From: Clostridium sp. CAG:452
Lineage (GTDB): Bacteria > Bacillota > Clostridia > TANB77 > CAG-508
DNA: 9,640 nucleotides
NCBI GenBank assembly: GCA_000434035.1
Contig: FR893519.1
Span: forward strand, 65,829-75,468
Reading direction: 5' to 3'
The position numbers and the translations under genes are program-made. Below the pieces are notes generated by a model. That model did no database searches. It was not told the origin of the DNA and was given only the letters and a program-made list of their open reading frames with translations. This document shows positions 1 through 6,010 of this stretch, one piece after another (the stretch's first letter is position 1; each line of letters starts with the position of its first letter).

Positions 1-166
1 ATTCGTCTTGGTTTTTTAAGAATTCGTCTTTTAAGCCGCTATTATCACTTATTCCTGTTCCTACTGTATTTGTAGCTTTTTCTATTGTTCTCATTTGAAC
101 TACTATTGATATTGTTAAAAGCATACATACTACGCCCAAAATTATTGCTATTTTATTTTTATGCAA
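1..166 (-). CDS. DUF881 (YlxW/YlxX-like) membrane protein, N-terminal part only
   Basis: Partial gene that runs off the left edge; 55 codons are visible. It opens with a TTG codon (166-164) preceded by a good AGAGGTG ribosome binding site; no ATG is placed as well. The product starts with a short basic stretch (HKNKI), then one hydrophobic segment of about 17-18 residues, then a polar region rich in E, K, N and D that would lie outside the membrane. A short N-terminal anchor followed by a charged region, directly after ftsQ, fits the DUF881 proteins that follow ftsQ in Clostridia and Bacilli division clusters. Their biochemical role is not established. It lies 13 bp after the ftsQ stop, so it is probably co-transcribed. 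The family call rests on context and the N-terminus only, because the conserved domain is outside the window. Confidence 0.65.
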   Translation of the reverse strand, partial: MHKNKIAIILGVVCMLLTISIVVQMRTIEKATNTVGTGISDNSGLKDEFLKNQDE

Positions 167-179
167 TTTTTTCACCTCT

Positions 180-1244
180 TTATACTTTTTCTCTAAACAC
201 TGCTTTTTCAGCACCTTGAAAATATATTTCACCTTGTTTTCCTTTTTCTTGTTCAATAATATACTCTATTTTTAATATTTTTACATTGATATTTGTTAAA
301 TCCCCAAATTCAACTGTTTTATTTTCACTTGGTATTATTATTTTATAATTCGTTGGATCAGATATATCAATTTCAGCAATTATTGCTCCAACTGATGTGG
401 TTTTTGCTGTTTCCATTATTTTTATTACGTTTTCTAGTTCTTTTAAGTCTTCTACTACTAGTCTATTTCCTTCTTTTATGTTCTCTGTTGGAGTTTTGAA
501 TCCACTAATTATAGGAAGTTCTAGTGGTTCTTGTGAAATTTCTAACATATATCCTTGATTATTTATATATACATATCCATTTGCGAATTTAAGCATATAT
601 GTTGCTATTCTCTCAGTTACTTCTAGGTTTACTGTTCCAGATATTGTTTTTGTTATTTTTACGTTTTCTATATATGGATTTTGTTCTATTGATTCTTCTA
701 CTTTTTTGTTTAGCACTTTAAACATATTTTCATTTTTTGTTAATCCTGATAAGCTTATTATTTCTTGCTCTGATATTTTATTGTTATTTGTTACTGTTAT
801 GTTTGTTATGTTAAACACACTTGATAGCATGAATAAGATTATAGCAGTTGTAAGTATTGCTAATAAAAATATCCATTTTACTATTTTTAATTTAATATTT
901 TTCTTTTTTGGTTTTTTATTATTTTTTGCTGTTTGTGTCTTTTTTACTGGTTTACTTTTTGAAACTGTTTTTTTATCTTTTGGCTTTTTACTCTTACTTT
1001 TTTTTGCTTTGGTGTCTTTTTTTGGTTCTTCTTTTAATGTCATTCCTATAATTATTTCATTGTCTAAATTTATTATATCATTATCTTCATTGTTACTTTT
1101 TTGAGTTTTACCTTTTCTTGTTTTTTGTGTTCTCGCAGAGTTTCTCTCTTTTACATTTTTAGATTTTCTATTATTTCTTTTTTTTATTTTTTCGTCTTTA
1201 TTTGTATAAAATGAATCAATAGTTTGTCCTTTAGATTTTCTCAT
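180..1244 (-). CDS. ftsQ: Cell division protein FtsQ/DivIB
   Basis: Bitopic divisome protein of the FtsQ/DivIB family, which links FtsL and FtsB/DivIC to the septal wall synthase. The 354-aa product has a long cytoplasmic N-terminus (about 1-118) very rich in K, N, S and T. One membrane helix follows at about 121-143 (VKWIFLLAI onward), then a POTRA-like domain (about 146-215, with NITNITV and the signature-like NPYIENVKI) and a beta-rich C-terminal domain ending in FREKV. The frame is open 36 bases further upstream to an ATG at 1280, but that ATG sits inside an inverted repeat and has no binding site. The ATG at 1244 has GGAGG six bases ahead and begins MRKSKGQ, so I chose it. The basic tail is longer than usual for FtsQ. 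Flanked by murA upstream and DUF881 downstream, as in Clostridia dcw clusters. Confidence 0.9.
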   Translation of the reverse strand: MRKSKGQTIDSFYTNKDEKIKKRNNRKSKNVKERNSARTQKTRKGKTQKSNNEDNDIINLDNEIIIGMTLKEEPKKDTKAKKSKSKKPKDKKTVSKSKPVKKTQTAKNNKKPKKKNIKLKIVKWIFLLAILTTAIILFMLSSVFNITNITVTNNNKISEQEIISLSGLTKNENMFKVLNKKVEESIEQNPYIENVKITKTISGTVNLEVTERIATYMLKFANGYVYINNQGYMLEISQEPLELPIISGFKTPTENIKEGNRLVVEDLKELENVIKIMETAKTTSVGAIIAEIDISDPTNYKIIIPSENKTVEFGDLTNINVKILKIEYIIEQEKGKQGEIYFQGAEKAVFREKV

Positions 1245-1271
1245 AGGTATCCTCCAATATCTGTATTTGTA

Positions 1272-1288
1272 GGCGAGCATTGCTCGCC
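1272..1288. repeat. Short perfect inverted repeat between murA and ftsQ
   Basis: GGCGAGCA-T-TGCTCGCC: two perfect 8-bp GC-rich arms around one base, standing out in very AT-rich DNA. It lies in the 76-bp murA-ftsQ gap and would form a hairpin in the shared transcript just upstream of the ftsQ ribosome binding site. No T-run follows in the direction of transcription, so it is not an intrinsic terminator. It could be a small interspersed palindromic element or an RNA-processing or stability element. Confidence 0.6.
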
Positions 1289-1320
1289 CATTATATGTTT
1301 TATAACAATGTTCATTTAAT

Positions 1321-2571
1321 CTATTTTTTTACTTGTACATTTGCACCAATTTTGTTTAGTTTTCTATCTAATGCTTCATAACCTCTTAATATATGTTCAA
1401 CATTGGTTACTGTCGTTTGTCCTTTTGCTACAAGTCCAGCTAAAACTAATGTTGCTCCTCCTCTTAGGTCTGTTGCTTCTACTGTTGTTCCTACTAGTTT
1501 TTTTGTTCCTTTTACTATTGCAACTTTTCCTTCTGTTGTAATTTTTGCCCCCATTCTTTTTAGTTCACTTGTATATTTATATCTATTTTCAAATATATTT
1601 TCTATTATCATTGAAGTACCTTTTGCCGTTGTTAACATTCCTGTAAAAATTGATTGCATATCTGTTGGAAATCCTGGATATGGCATTGTTTTTATATCTA
1701 CTGCTTTTAACCTTTTTGGTGCTTCTAAAATTACAGAATTTTTTCCTACATTTATTTTACAACCACTTTCTTCTAATTTGCTAATTACTGGTCCTATATG
1801 TATTGGTTCAACTTTATTTAGTTCTATTTTCCCTCCTGTAATTGCAGTAGCACATAAAAGCGTTCCTGCTTCTATCCTGTCTGGCATAACGTTATAGCTT
1901 ACATTTTTTAAAGTTTTAACACCATCTATTTTAATAACATTTGTTCCAGCACCTTTTATTTTTGCTCCCATTTTGTTTAAAAAGTTTTGTAAATCTACTA
2001 TTTCTGGCTCCATTGCTGCATTTGTAATTATAGTTTCTCCTTCTGCTAATACAGATGCCATTATAATGTTTTCAGTTGCTCCTACTGATGGAAAATCTAG
2101 TTGTATTTTGCTACCTATAATTTGATTTGTTTTGCAGTTTATGTATCCAGCTTCTTCTTCTATTTCTATTCCTAATTTTCTTAGTCCTTTTAGGTGCAAA
2201 TCTATTGGCCTCGAACCAATATCACATCCTCCTGGATATGAGAATGTTGTTTTTTTAAATCTCCCAAGTATTGCTCCTGCTAATACAACAGATGACCTCA
2301 TTTGTCTCATTAAATCATCTGGAATTTTGTGTTCTTCCATATTGCTCGAATCTATAACTATTTTACCATTTCTCTTATATATTTTGCAACCTAAAATCTC
2401 TAATATTTTCAAAGTTATTTGGGTATCATGTATGTTAGGTACGTTATATAATTTTGTAATTTTTCCACTTAATATACTAGCCGCTATTATTGGAAGCGAA
2501 GCATTTTTTGAACCTGAAACTTCCAAAGTTCCTTCTAGCCTTCTTCCCCCTTCTATTATGTAACTTATCAT
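1321..2571 (-). CDS. murA: UDP-N-acetylglucosamine 1-carboxyvinyltransferase MurA
   Basis: Cytoplasmic enzyme of the first committed peptidoglycan step: it transfers enolpyruvate from PEP to UDP-GlcNAc. The 416-aa product is full length for an EPSP-synthase-fold MurA. Visible signatures are SGSKNA with Lys22-Asn23 at the canonical numbering, the active-site loop SYPGGCDIGSRP with the catalytic Cys at residue 116 (the fosfomycin target, so no Asp-type resistance variant), PYPGFPTDMQ with the general-base Asp, and DLRGGATLV near the C-terminus. An ATG three codons upstream (2580) directly abuts the GGAGAGG binding site, which is too close. The ATG at 2571 is spaced nine bases from it and gives standard residue numbering. 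It is the first gene of a leftward operon with ftsQ and the DUF881 gene, divergent from cdd. Clostridia often carry two MurA paralogs; the dcw location favours the murA1 type. Confidence 0.95.
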   Translation of the reverse strand: MISYIIEGGRRLEGTLEVSGSKNASLPIIAASILSGKITKLYNVPNIHDTQITLKILEILGCKIYKRNGKIVIDSSNMEEHKIPDDLMRQMRSSVVLAGAILGRFKKTTFSYPGGCDIGSRPIDLHLKGLRKLGIEIEEEAGYINCKTNQIIGSKIQLDFPSVGATENIIMASVLAEGETIITNAAMEPEIVDLQNFLNKMGAKIKGAGTNVIKIDGVKTLKNVSYNVMPDRIEAGTLLCATAITGGKIELNKVEPIHIGPVISKLEESGCKINVGKNSVILEAPKRLKAVDIKTMPYPGFPTDMQSIFTGMLTTAKGTSMIIENIFENRYKYTSELKRMGAKITTEGKVAIVKGTKKLVGTTVEATDLRGGATLVLAGLVAKGQTTVTNVEHILRGYEALDRKLNKIGANVQVKK

Positions 2572-2617
2572 TTTATTCATCCTCTCCGTATAAATGTTTT
2601 GCTATATTTTATGAAGA

Positions 2618-2648
2618 GGTTACAAAAATGGTTACAAATTACAATTTG
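2618..2648. promoter_or_regulatory. Direct repeat GGTTACAAA x2 plus a small inverted repeat in the murA/cdd gap
   Basis: GGTTACAAA occurs at 2618-2626 and 2630-2638 (12-bp period). It is followed by CAAATT-AC-AATTTG (2635-2648), which ends one base before the cdd -35 box. The repeats lie about 47-67 bases upstream of the murA start codon. They are placed where a regulator could act on either divergent gene. I could not pick a convincing murA promoter here, and I do not recognise the operator. Confidence 0.4.
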
Positions 2649-2649
2649 T

Positions 2650-2678
2650 TTGACTTTTATTTTCTCATAATATAGAAT
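2650..2678 (+). promoter_or_regulatory. Sigma-A-type promoter of cdd
   Basis: TTGACT (2650-2655), 17-bp spacer, TAGAAT (2673-2678), matching five of six consensus bases in each box. Initiation would fall near 2685, about 29 bases before the cdd ATG, whose AGAAGG binding site is at about 2702-2707. Confidence 0.7.
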
Positions 2679-2713
2679 AACTGTAATATATTAATTTTGA
2701 AAGAAGGTATTTT

Positions 2714-3118
2714 ATGGACTTAACTAACGCTATTCAAATTGCAAAAGCAGTTCGAAAAAATTCTTATTCTCCTTATGGTAAATATTATGTTGGATGCGCT
2801 TTAATGTGCAAATCTGGAAAAACTTATTCTGGATGCAATATTGAAAATGACGGAATACAATCAATATGTGCCGAAAGAGTAGCTTTTACAAAGGCTATTT
2901 CGGAAGGTGAAAGAGATTTTGAATATATTGTAGTTTGTGGTGGAAATACTCTTGATTCTTTAGATAACTGTTTACCTTGTGGGTATTGTAGACAATTTAT
3001 GTGTGAATTTGTTAATAAAGATTTTAAAATTTATGCTCTTTCTGAGGGCGATAAAATTACTGAATATTCTATTTCTGATTTATTACCAAATAATTTTAGA
3101 TTAACTACCACATCTTGA
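2714..3118 (+). CDS. cdd: Cytidine deaminase
   Basis: Cytosolic zinc enzyme of pyrimidine salvage that deaminates cytidine and deoxycytidine to uridine and deoxyuridine. The product is 134 aa, the size of the small homotetrameric cytidine deaminases of Bacillus type. Visible motifs are SYSPYGKYYVGCAL near the N-terminus, the nucleoside-binding GCNIEN (40-45), CAER with zinc ligand Cys52 and proton-shuttle Glu54, and PCGYCRQ with zinc ligands Cys89 and Cys92. The three-Cys ligand set is that of the tetrameric class. ATG 2714 is preceded by AAGAAGG at normal spacing. It has its own promoter, diverges from murA, and is followed after 79 bases by purA. In many Firmicutes cdd sits beside era or diacylglycerol kinase; that context is absent here. 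Confidence 0.95.
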   Translation: MDLTNAIQIAKAVRKNSYSPYGKYYVGCALMCKSGKTYSGCNIENDGIQSICAERVAFTKAISEGERDFEYIVVCGGNTLDSLDNCLPCGYCRQFMCEFVNKDFKIYALSEGDKITEYSISDLLPNNFRLTTTS

Positions 3119-3143
3119 CTTTTTTGCACATTTGTACGATAAT
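3115..3143 (+). promoter_or_regulatory. Promoter of purA overlapping the cdd stop codon
   Basis: TTGACT (3115-3120) overlaps the cdd TGA (3116-3118). A 17-bp spacer and GATAAT (3138-3143) follow, so each box has five consensus matches. Initiation would fall near 3150 and give a leader of about 48 bases, so purA can be transcribed independently of cdd. Confidence 0.65.
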
Positions 3144-3147
3144 GTTT

Positions 3148-3173
3148 ATGTTCTTTCTAGCAAGATGGAACAT
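3148..3173 (+). promoter_or_regulatory. Hairpin at the 5' end of the predicted purA leader
   Basis: ATGTTC (3148-3153) pairs with GAACAT (3168-3173), with a weaker inner TCT/AGA stem. An ATTTTATTTT run follows. If transcription starts near 3150 the hairpin would form at the very 5' end and may stabilise the message. For transcripts coming from cdd it could act as a weak attenuator. It is too small for a purine riboswitch. Confidence 0.3.
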
Positions 3174-3197
3174 ATTTTATTTTAGGATGTGATTATT

Positions 3198-4472
3198 ATG
3201 TCAAGATCAAAAGTTGATGTAGTTTTAGGAACTTTTTATGGTGATGAAGGTAAAGGAAAAATTATCGATTACCTAGGAAGTAATGCAGATATAGCTGTTA
3301 GATGTTCTGGTGGAAATAATGCTGGACATACTATTGAGGTTGATGGAATAAAATTTGCTTTTCATTTAATTCCTTCTGGAATTTTAAACAAAGGTACTAT
3401 TGCTGTTATTGGTAATGGCGTTGTTGTTGATCCAAAGGTTTTAATTGAAGAAATGGAAAATTTAAAAGAGCATGGTTATTCTGCTGACAATTTACGTATT
3501 AGTGATAAAGCTCATATTATTCTTCCTTACCATGTTGAAATGGATAAGTTGCTAGAAGAAAATAGAGGAAGCAACAAAATTGGAACAACAGCAAGAGGTA
3601 TTGGTCCTGCTTATTGTGATAAATATGAAAGATGTGGAATTCGTGCAGAAGATTTAATTTCTGATCGTTTCGAAGAACTTTTAACTATTAATATTAATAA
3701 TAAAAATAAAATTTTCGAAATGTATGGGCATGAAACTGTAGATTTAGAAAAAACTCTTGCAGATTATAAAGAATATGCTAAAATTTTAAAACCATATATT
3801 ACAGATACTGTTACTTTAATCCATAATGCATTAGATGAAGGTAAAAAGGTTATTTGTGAAGGAGCTCAAGCAACTTTACTTGATATTGATTTTGGAAGTT
3901 ATCCATTTGTTACTTCTTCTAACCCTTCTATTGGTGGTGTTTGTACAGGTAGTGGTGTTGGAGCAAGAGACATTGGAGAGGTTTATGGCGTACTTAAAGC
4001 TTATTCTTCAAGAGTAGGTGCTGGTCCTTATGTTACTGAACAAAATAATGAAATTGGTGATACAATAAGAGAACTTGGACATGAGTATGGAACTACAACT
4101 AAAAGACCTAGAAGATGTGGATGGCTTGATTTAGTTGCATTAAAGTATGCTGTTAGATTAAATGGTATTACTGGACTTGCTGTAAATCATGTTGATACTA
4201 TTGGTAAGTTAGATAATATAAAATTATGTGTTGCATATAATTGCAATGGAAAAGAAACAACTGATTTCTCAACAAATGTTGATTTCTTAAATAATTCTTA
4301 TGCTGTATATGAAGATTTTGATGGAAACTTTGGTGATATTAGTAATTGTAAATCATTCGAAGAACTTCCAGATAATGCTAAAAAATATTTAAGAAGAATA
4401 GAAGAATTTACTGGTGTTCCTGTTAAGTTTATAGGAACTGGTGCAGGAAGAGAAGATATGATTGTAAGATAG
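3198..4472 (+). CDS. purA: Adenylosuccinate synthetase PurA
   Basis: GTP-dependent cytosolic enzyme that joins aspartate to IMP to give adenylosuccinate, the first step of the AMP branch of purine synthesis. The 424-aa product is full length. Visible motifs are the N-terminal loop GTFYGDEGKGK (residues 11-21, catalytic Asp16), GGNNAGHT with catalytic His44, GTTARGIGPAY, EGAQATLLDIDFGSYPFVTSS, SSRVGAGPYVTE, TTTKRPRRCGWLD and the C-terminal FIGTGAGREDMIV. The loop usually reads G-x-Q-W-G-D-E-G-K-G-K; here Gln-Trp is Phe-Tyr, while the residues that contact nucleotide and phosphate are kept. A GTG at 3189 is in frame but only one base from AGGA; the ATG at 3198 is spaced ten bases from it and is preferred. 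It has its own promoter and leader, and ends 20 bases before a large terminator hairpin. Confidence 0.96.
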   Translation: MSRSKVDVVLGTFYGDEGKGKIIDYLGSNADIAVRCSGGNNAGHTIEVDGIKFAFHLIPSGILNKGTIAVIGNGVVVDPKVLIEEMENLKEHGYSADNLRISDKAHIILPYHVEMDKLLEENRGSNKIGTTARGIGPAYCDKYERCGIRAEDLISDRFEELLTININNKNKIFEMYGHETVDLEKTLADYKEYAKILKPYITDTVTLIHNALDEGKKVICEGAQATLLDIDFGSYPFVTSSNPSIGGVCTGSGVGARDIGEVYGVLKAYSSRVGAGPYVTEQNNEIGDTIRELGHEYGTTTKRPRRCGWLDLVALKYAVRLNGITGLAVNHVDTIGKLDNIKLCVAYNCNGKETTDFSTNVDFLNNSYAVYEDFDGNFGDISNCKSFEELPDNAKKYLRRIEEFTGVPVKFIGTGAGREDMIVR

Positions 4473-4491
4473 TCAAAAACAGGACAAACCC

Positions 4492-4556
4492 AAACGAATA
4501 AGGACAGACCCTTTTGTTTTAATTTAAACAAAAGGGTCTGTCCCTATTCGTTTTTT
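4492..4556. terminator. Long hairpin terminator after purA (REP-like palindrome)
   Basis: Arms 4492-4519 and 4526-4553 form a 28-bp stem with one A-C mismatch (4501/4544) and a six-base loop, followed by a T-run (4551-4556) and a second T-run at 4562-4568. The core reads GGACAGACCC paired with GGGTCTGTCC. An imperfect copy of the arm core, AGGACAAACCC, lies just upstream at 4481-4491. It should end purA transcription on the plus strand. The stem is far longer than a minimal terminator needs, and it resembles the palindromic GGACAG-type repeats dispersed in Clostridia. Confidence 0.85.
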
Positions 4557-4569
4557 GCACATTTTTTTA

Positions 4570-4597
4570 TTGATTGAATATACTATATTGTTAATAC
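4570..4597 (+). promoter_or_regulatory. Possible promoter of the three-gene small-protein cassette
   Basis: TTGATT (4570-4575), 16-bp spacer, TAATAC (4592-4597), just after the purA terminator and ahead of the first cassette gene. The cassette needs its own promoter because the hairpin separates it from purA. The surrounding DNA is so AT-rich that alternative boxes are possible. Confidence 0.35.
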
Positions 4598-4622
4598 ATA
4601 TATTTAATTAGGAGTGATTTTA

Positions 4623-4781
4623 TTGAATAACAATAATAATTTTGATATTTCTCAAATGATGAATATGCTTTCTAAAATGGATAAAAAAGACCTTGAAGCT
4701 GGAATTGCAAAAGCTAACAAAATTCTTCAAACTAAAAGTAAAGAAGAAATTTTAAGAGATTTACAAAATAATTCTAAATAA
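4623..4781 (+). CDS. Small conserved-looking protein of unknown function, 52 aa
   Basis: Short gene starting with TTG (4623-4625), with a strong GGAGTG binding site (4611-4616) six bases ahead, and ending in TAA. The product is soluble, asparagine- and lysine-rich. It begins with a run of five Asn, then an amphipathic stretch FDISQMMNMLSKMDKKDLE and a charged helical tail. It has no signal peptide, membrane helix or cysteine. It is separated from the next plus-strand gene by 33 bases, and that gene shares its style: a TTG start followed by Asn, and similar Met/Leu/Asn-rich helices. I do not recognise the family and assign no function. The binding site, codon use and conserved arrangement with its neighbours make a real gene likely. 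Confidence 0.7.
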   Translation: MNNNNNFDISQMMNMLSKMDKKDLEAGIAKANKILQTKSKEEILRDLQNNSK

Positions 4782-4814
4782 GTTAGTTTAAAATAATAAG
4801 GTGGTTTGGTAATT

Positions 4815-5210
4815 TTGAATAGTGAAGATATGTCAGATGTTTTTGAAAAATTGAATAATATTGCTGGTCAAAATAATGTTTCACCTGATATGGTAAACAA
4901 TTTATTTAACATGCTTAATAATTCCAATGCCTCAAATAATGCAAATTCTTCATCTGATTCTTCTAATTCAAATGATAGTCAAAGTAGTGAGAATAATACA
5001 AGTGGTATTGATATTGAAACTATTATGAGAATGAAAACCATTATGGATAAAATGAATGCAAAAGACGACCCTCGTGCTAACCTTTTGCAATGTTTAAAAC
5101 CTTATTTAAAAGAGAGCCGTAAGTCCAAGGTCGACCAATATATTCAGCTCATGAATATGAGTAAGATTATGGAGGTTTTTCCTTTTATGGGTGGTGATAA
5201 AAAGAAATGA
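4815..5210 (+). CDS. Hypothetical protein with disordered N/S-rich linker and conserved C-terminal helical region
   Basis: About 131 aa. Three in-frame starts are possible: TTG 4806, TTG 4815 and ATG 4830. The AAGGTGG site (4798-4804) is one base from the first and ten from the second, so I take 4815. An N-terminal helical segment (DVFEKLNNIAG, MVNNLFNMLNN) is followed by about 30 residues made almost only of S, N, D and A, a likely disordered linker. The C-terminal half is more conserved in character: MRMKTIMDKMN, DDPRANLLQCLKPYLKES, then RKSKVDQYIQLMNMSKIMEVF. Short proteins with the pattern L-x-x-L-K-P-Y-L-x-E-x-R-x-x-K-x-D are familiar to me from Clostridia as uncharacterised genes; this is recollection, not a search. 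The stop overlaps the start of the next gene (ATGA), implying translational coupling. No enzyme motif is visible. Confidence 0.75.
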   Translation: MNSEDMSDVFEKLNNIAGQNNVSPDMVNNLFNMLNNSNASNNANSSSDSSNSNDSQSSENNTSGIDIETIMRMKTIMDKMNAKDDPRANLLQCLKPYLKESRKSKVDQYIQLMNMSKIMEVFPFMGGDKKK

Positions 5211-5326
5211 TAATAAATTTACATTTTGATGATATTCTTCTAGTTTCTTTACTTGCATTTCTTTATGAAGAGGGAGTACAAGATCAATTTTTGTTTATTG
5301 CGTTGATTTTATTATTGCTTTCATGA
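5207..5326 (+). CDS. Hydrophobic acidic microprotein, 39 aa, unknown function
   Basis: Starts at the ATG within the ATGA overlap with the preceding gene and ends at TGA 5324-5326. The product is two short hydrophobic stretches, each led by acidic residues: HFDDILLVSLLAFLYEEG, then QDQFLFIALILLLLS. This internal repeat (D-x-x-L-L-x-x-L-L) looks like the small D/L-rich proteins common next to uncharacterised genes in Clostridia. It may associate with membrane or with its operon partners. No binding site of its own is needed given the overlap, and GGAGG at 5171-5175 is too far upstream. The coupled overlap, end just before the terminator and patterned sequence argue for a real gene; function is unknown. 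Confidence 0.55.
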   Translation: MIINLHFDDILLVSLLAFLYEEGVQDQFLFIALILLLLS

Positions 5327-5336
5327 TGAAAAAGAG

Positions 5337-5378
5337 AAAAGAGGGAAAAAGGGGACAGTCCCCTTTTTCCCTCTTTTT
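5337..5378. terminator. Bidirectional terminator between the small-protein cassette and minC
   Basis: Perfect 20-bp arms (5337-5356 and 5358-5377) around a central A, with core GGGGAC-A-GTCCCC. The outer part is A-rich on the left and T-rich on the right, so each strand ends the hairpin with a U-run. It lies between two converging transcription units, 10 bases after the 39-aa gene and immediately after the minC stop (5380-5382), so it should terminate both. The GGACAG core is shared with the hairpin after purA. Confidence 0.85.
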
Positions 5379-5379
5379 G

Positions 5380-5994
5380 TTATTCCATTACAATTTTATC
5401 ATTTTCTATATATGCATATTTACATTCTTGTTCTGTTTCTACTTCTTCTCTTTCTATTTCTCTTACTATATTAGAGATTCTTATTTGTGGACAATCTATT
5501 TCTTGTGCTGCTATTATTGCTTTTTTGTTTCCTTTTGCTCCGGCATGTGCAAGTCCTCTCAAGTGTCCTAAAACTACTATATTTTCTCCTGCTATTACTT
5601 CTGCTCCACCATTTACATCTCCTAGTATCACTAAGCTTCCTTCGAATTCTATTTTTTGTCCAGACCTCATATTTCCTTTATAAAATTTTGTCTCTGAATT
5701 TTCTATTTCTTTTTCGAAAACTCTTTTTATTCCGTGCAATCCCAATACTTTTGGGCTATCAAAAGTTACTTCTACATCGATGTCTTTATTTATTATTTTT
5801 CTTATTTCTTCTATTTCTTTATTTTTTAAAACTTTTCCTACTACACATATTGGCGTTTTTTCACTTTTGTATAATTTTTTTAATGCTGGTATTTTTTTAT
5901 TCAAACATTCTACTGTTTCTTTTTGTGTTGCTCCCTCGCTTATTCTTATCATTATTTCGTCTTTTTTCATGCTTATTCCTACTGGATTTCTCAT
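5380..5994 (-). CDS. minC: Septum site-determining protein MinC
   Basis: Inhibitor of FtsZ assembly that keeps division away from the wrong sites, normally recruited to the membrane by MinD. The product is 204 aa, slightly short for the family. The N-terminal domain (about 1-100) is divergent. The C-terminal beta-helix domain is unmistakable: NMRSGQKIEFEGSLVILGDV, GGAEVIAGENIVVLGHLRG, LAHAGAKGN and the end of the domain at PQIRISNIV. A charged tail follows. The start ATG 5994 has AAAGGAGCG at ideal spacing; an internal Met at codon 9 is a weaker alternative. It lies 16 bases after mrdA, in the same operon. Unusually, no minD follows: the gene ends directly at a strong terminator, after which come convergent genes. 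MinD must be encoded elsewhere if the system is standard. Confidence 0.92.
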   Translation of the reverse strand: MRNPVGISMKKDEIMIRISEGATQKETVECLNKKIPALKKLYKSEKTPICVVGKVLKNKEIEEIRKIINKDIDVEVTFDSPKVLGLHGIKRVFEKEIENSETKFYKGNMRSGQKIEFEGSLVILGDVNGGAEVIAGENIVVLGHLRGLAHAGAKGNKKAIIAAQEIDCPQIRISNIVREIEREEVETEQECKYAYIENDKIVME

Positions 5995-6010
5995 ATTTAT
6001 CGCTCCTTTA

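Noticed and set aside
1245..1280. Upstream ftsQ start at ATG 1280, adding 12 residues
   Set aside because: It lies inside the inverted repeat 1272-1288 and has no ribosome binding site, whereas ATG 1244 has GGAGG at six bases.
3189..3197. GTG start for purA
   Set aside because: Only one base separates it from AGGA; the ATG at 3198 has proper spacing and gives standard residue numbering.
3225..3233. Systematic sequencing error at every TTAGGA as the cause of the two frame breaks
   Set aside because: TTA-GGA pairs elsewhere are uninterrupted, including TTAGGAAC in purA and several within mreD, PBP2 and the exporter itself. A sporadic error is still possible.
3121..4564. 13-base exact direct repeat TTTTTGCACATTT flanking purA (3121-3133 and 4552-4564)
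   Set aside because: T-rich sequence makes such a match plausible by chance; there are no terminal inverted repeats or transposase, and purA has normal codon use.
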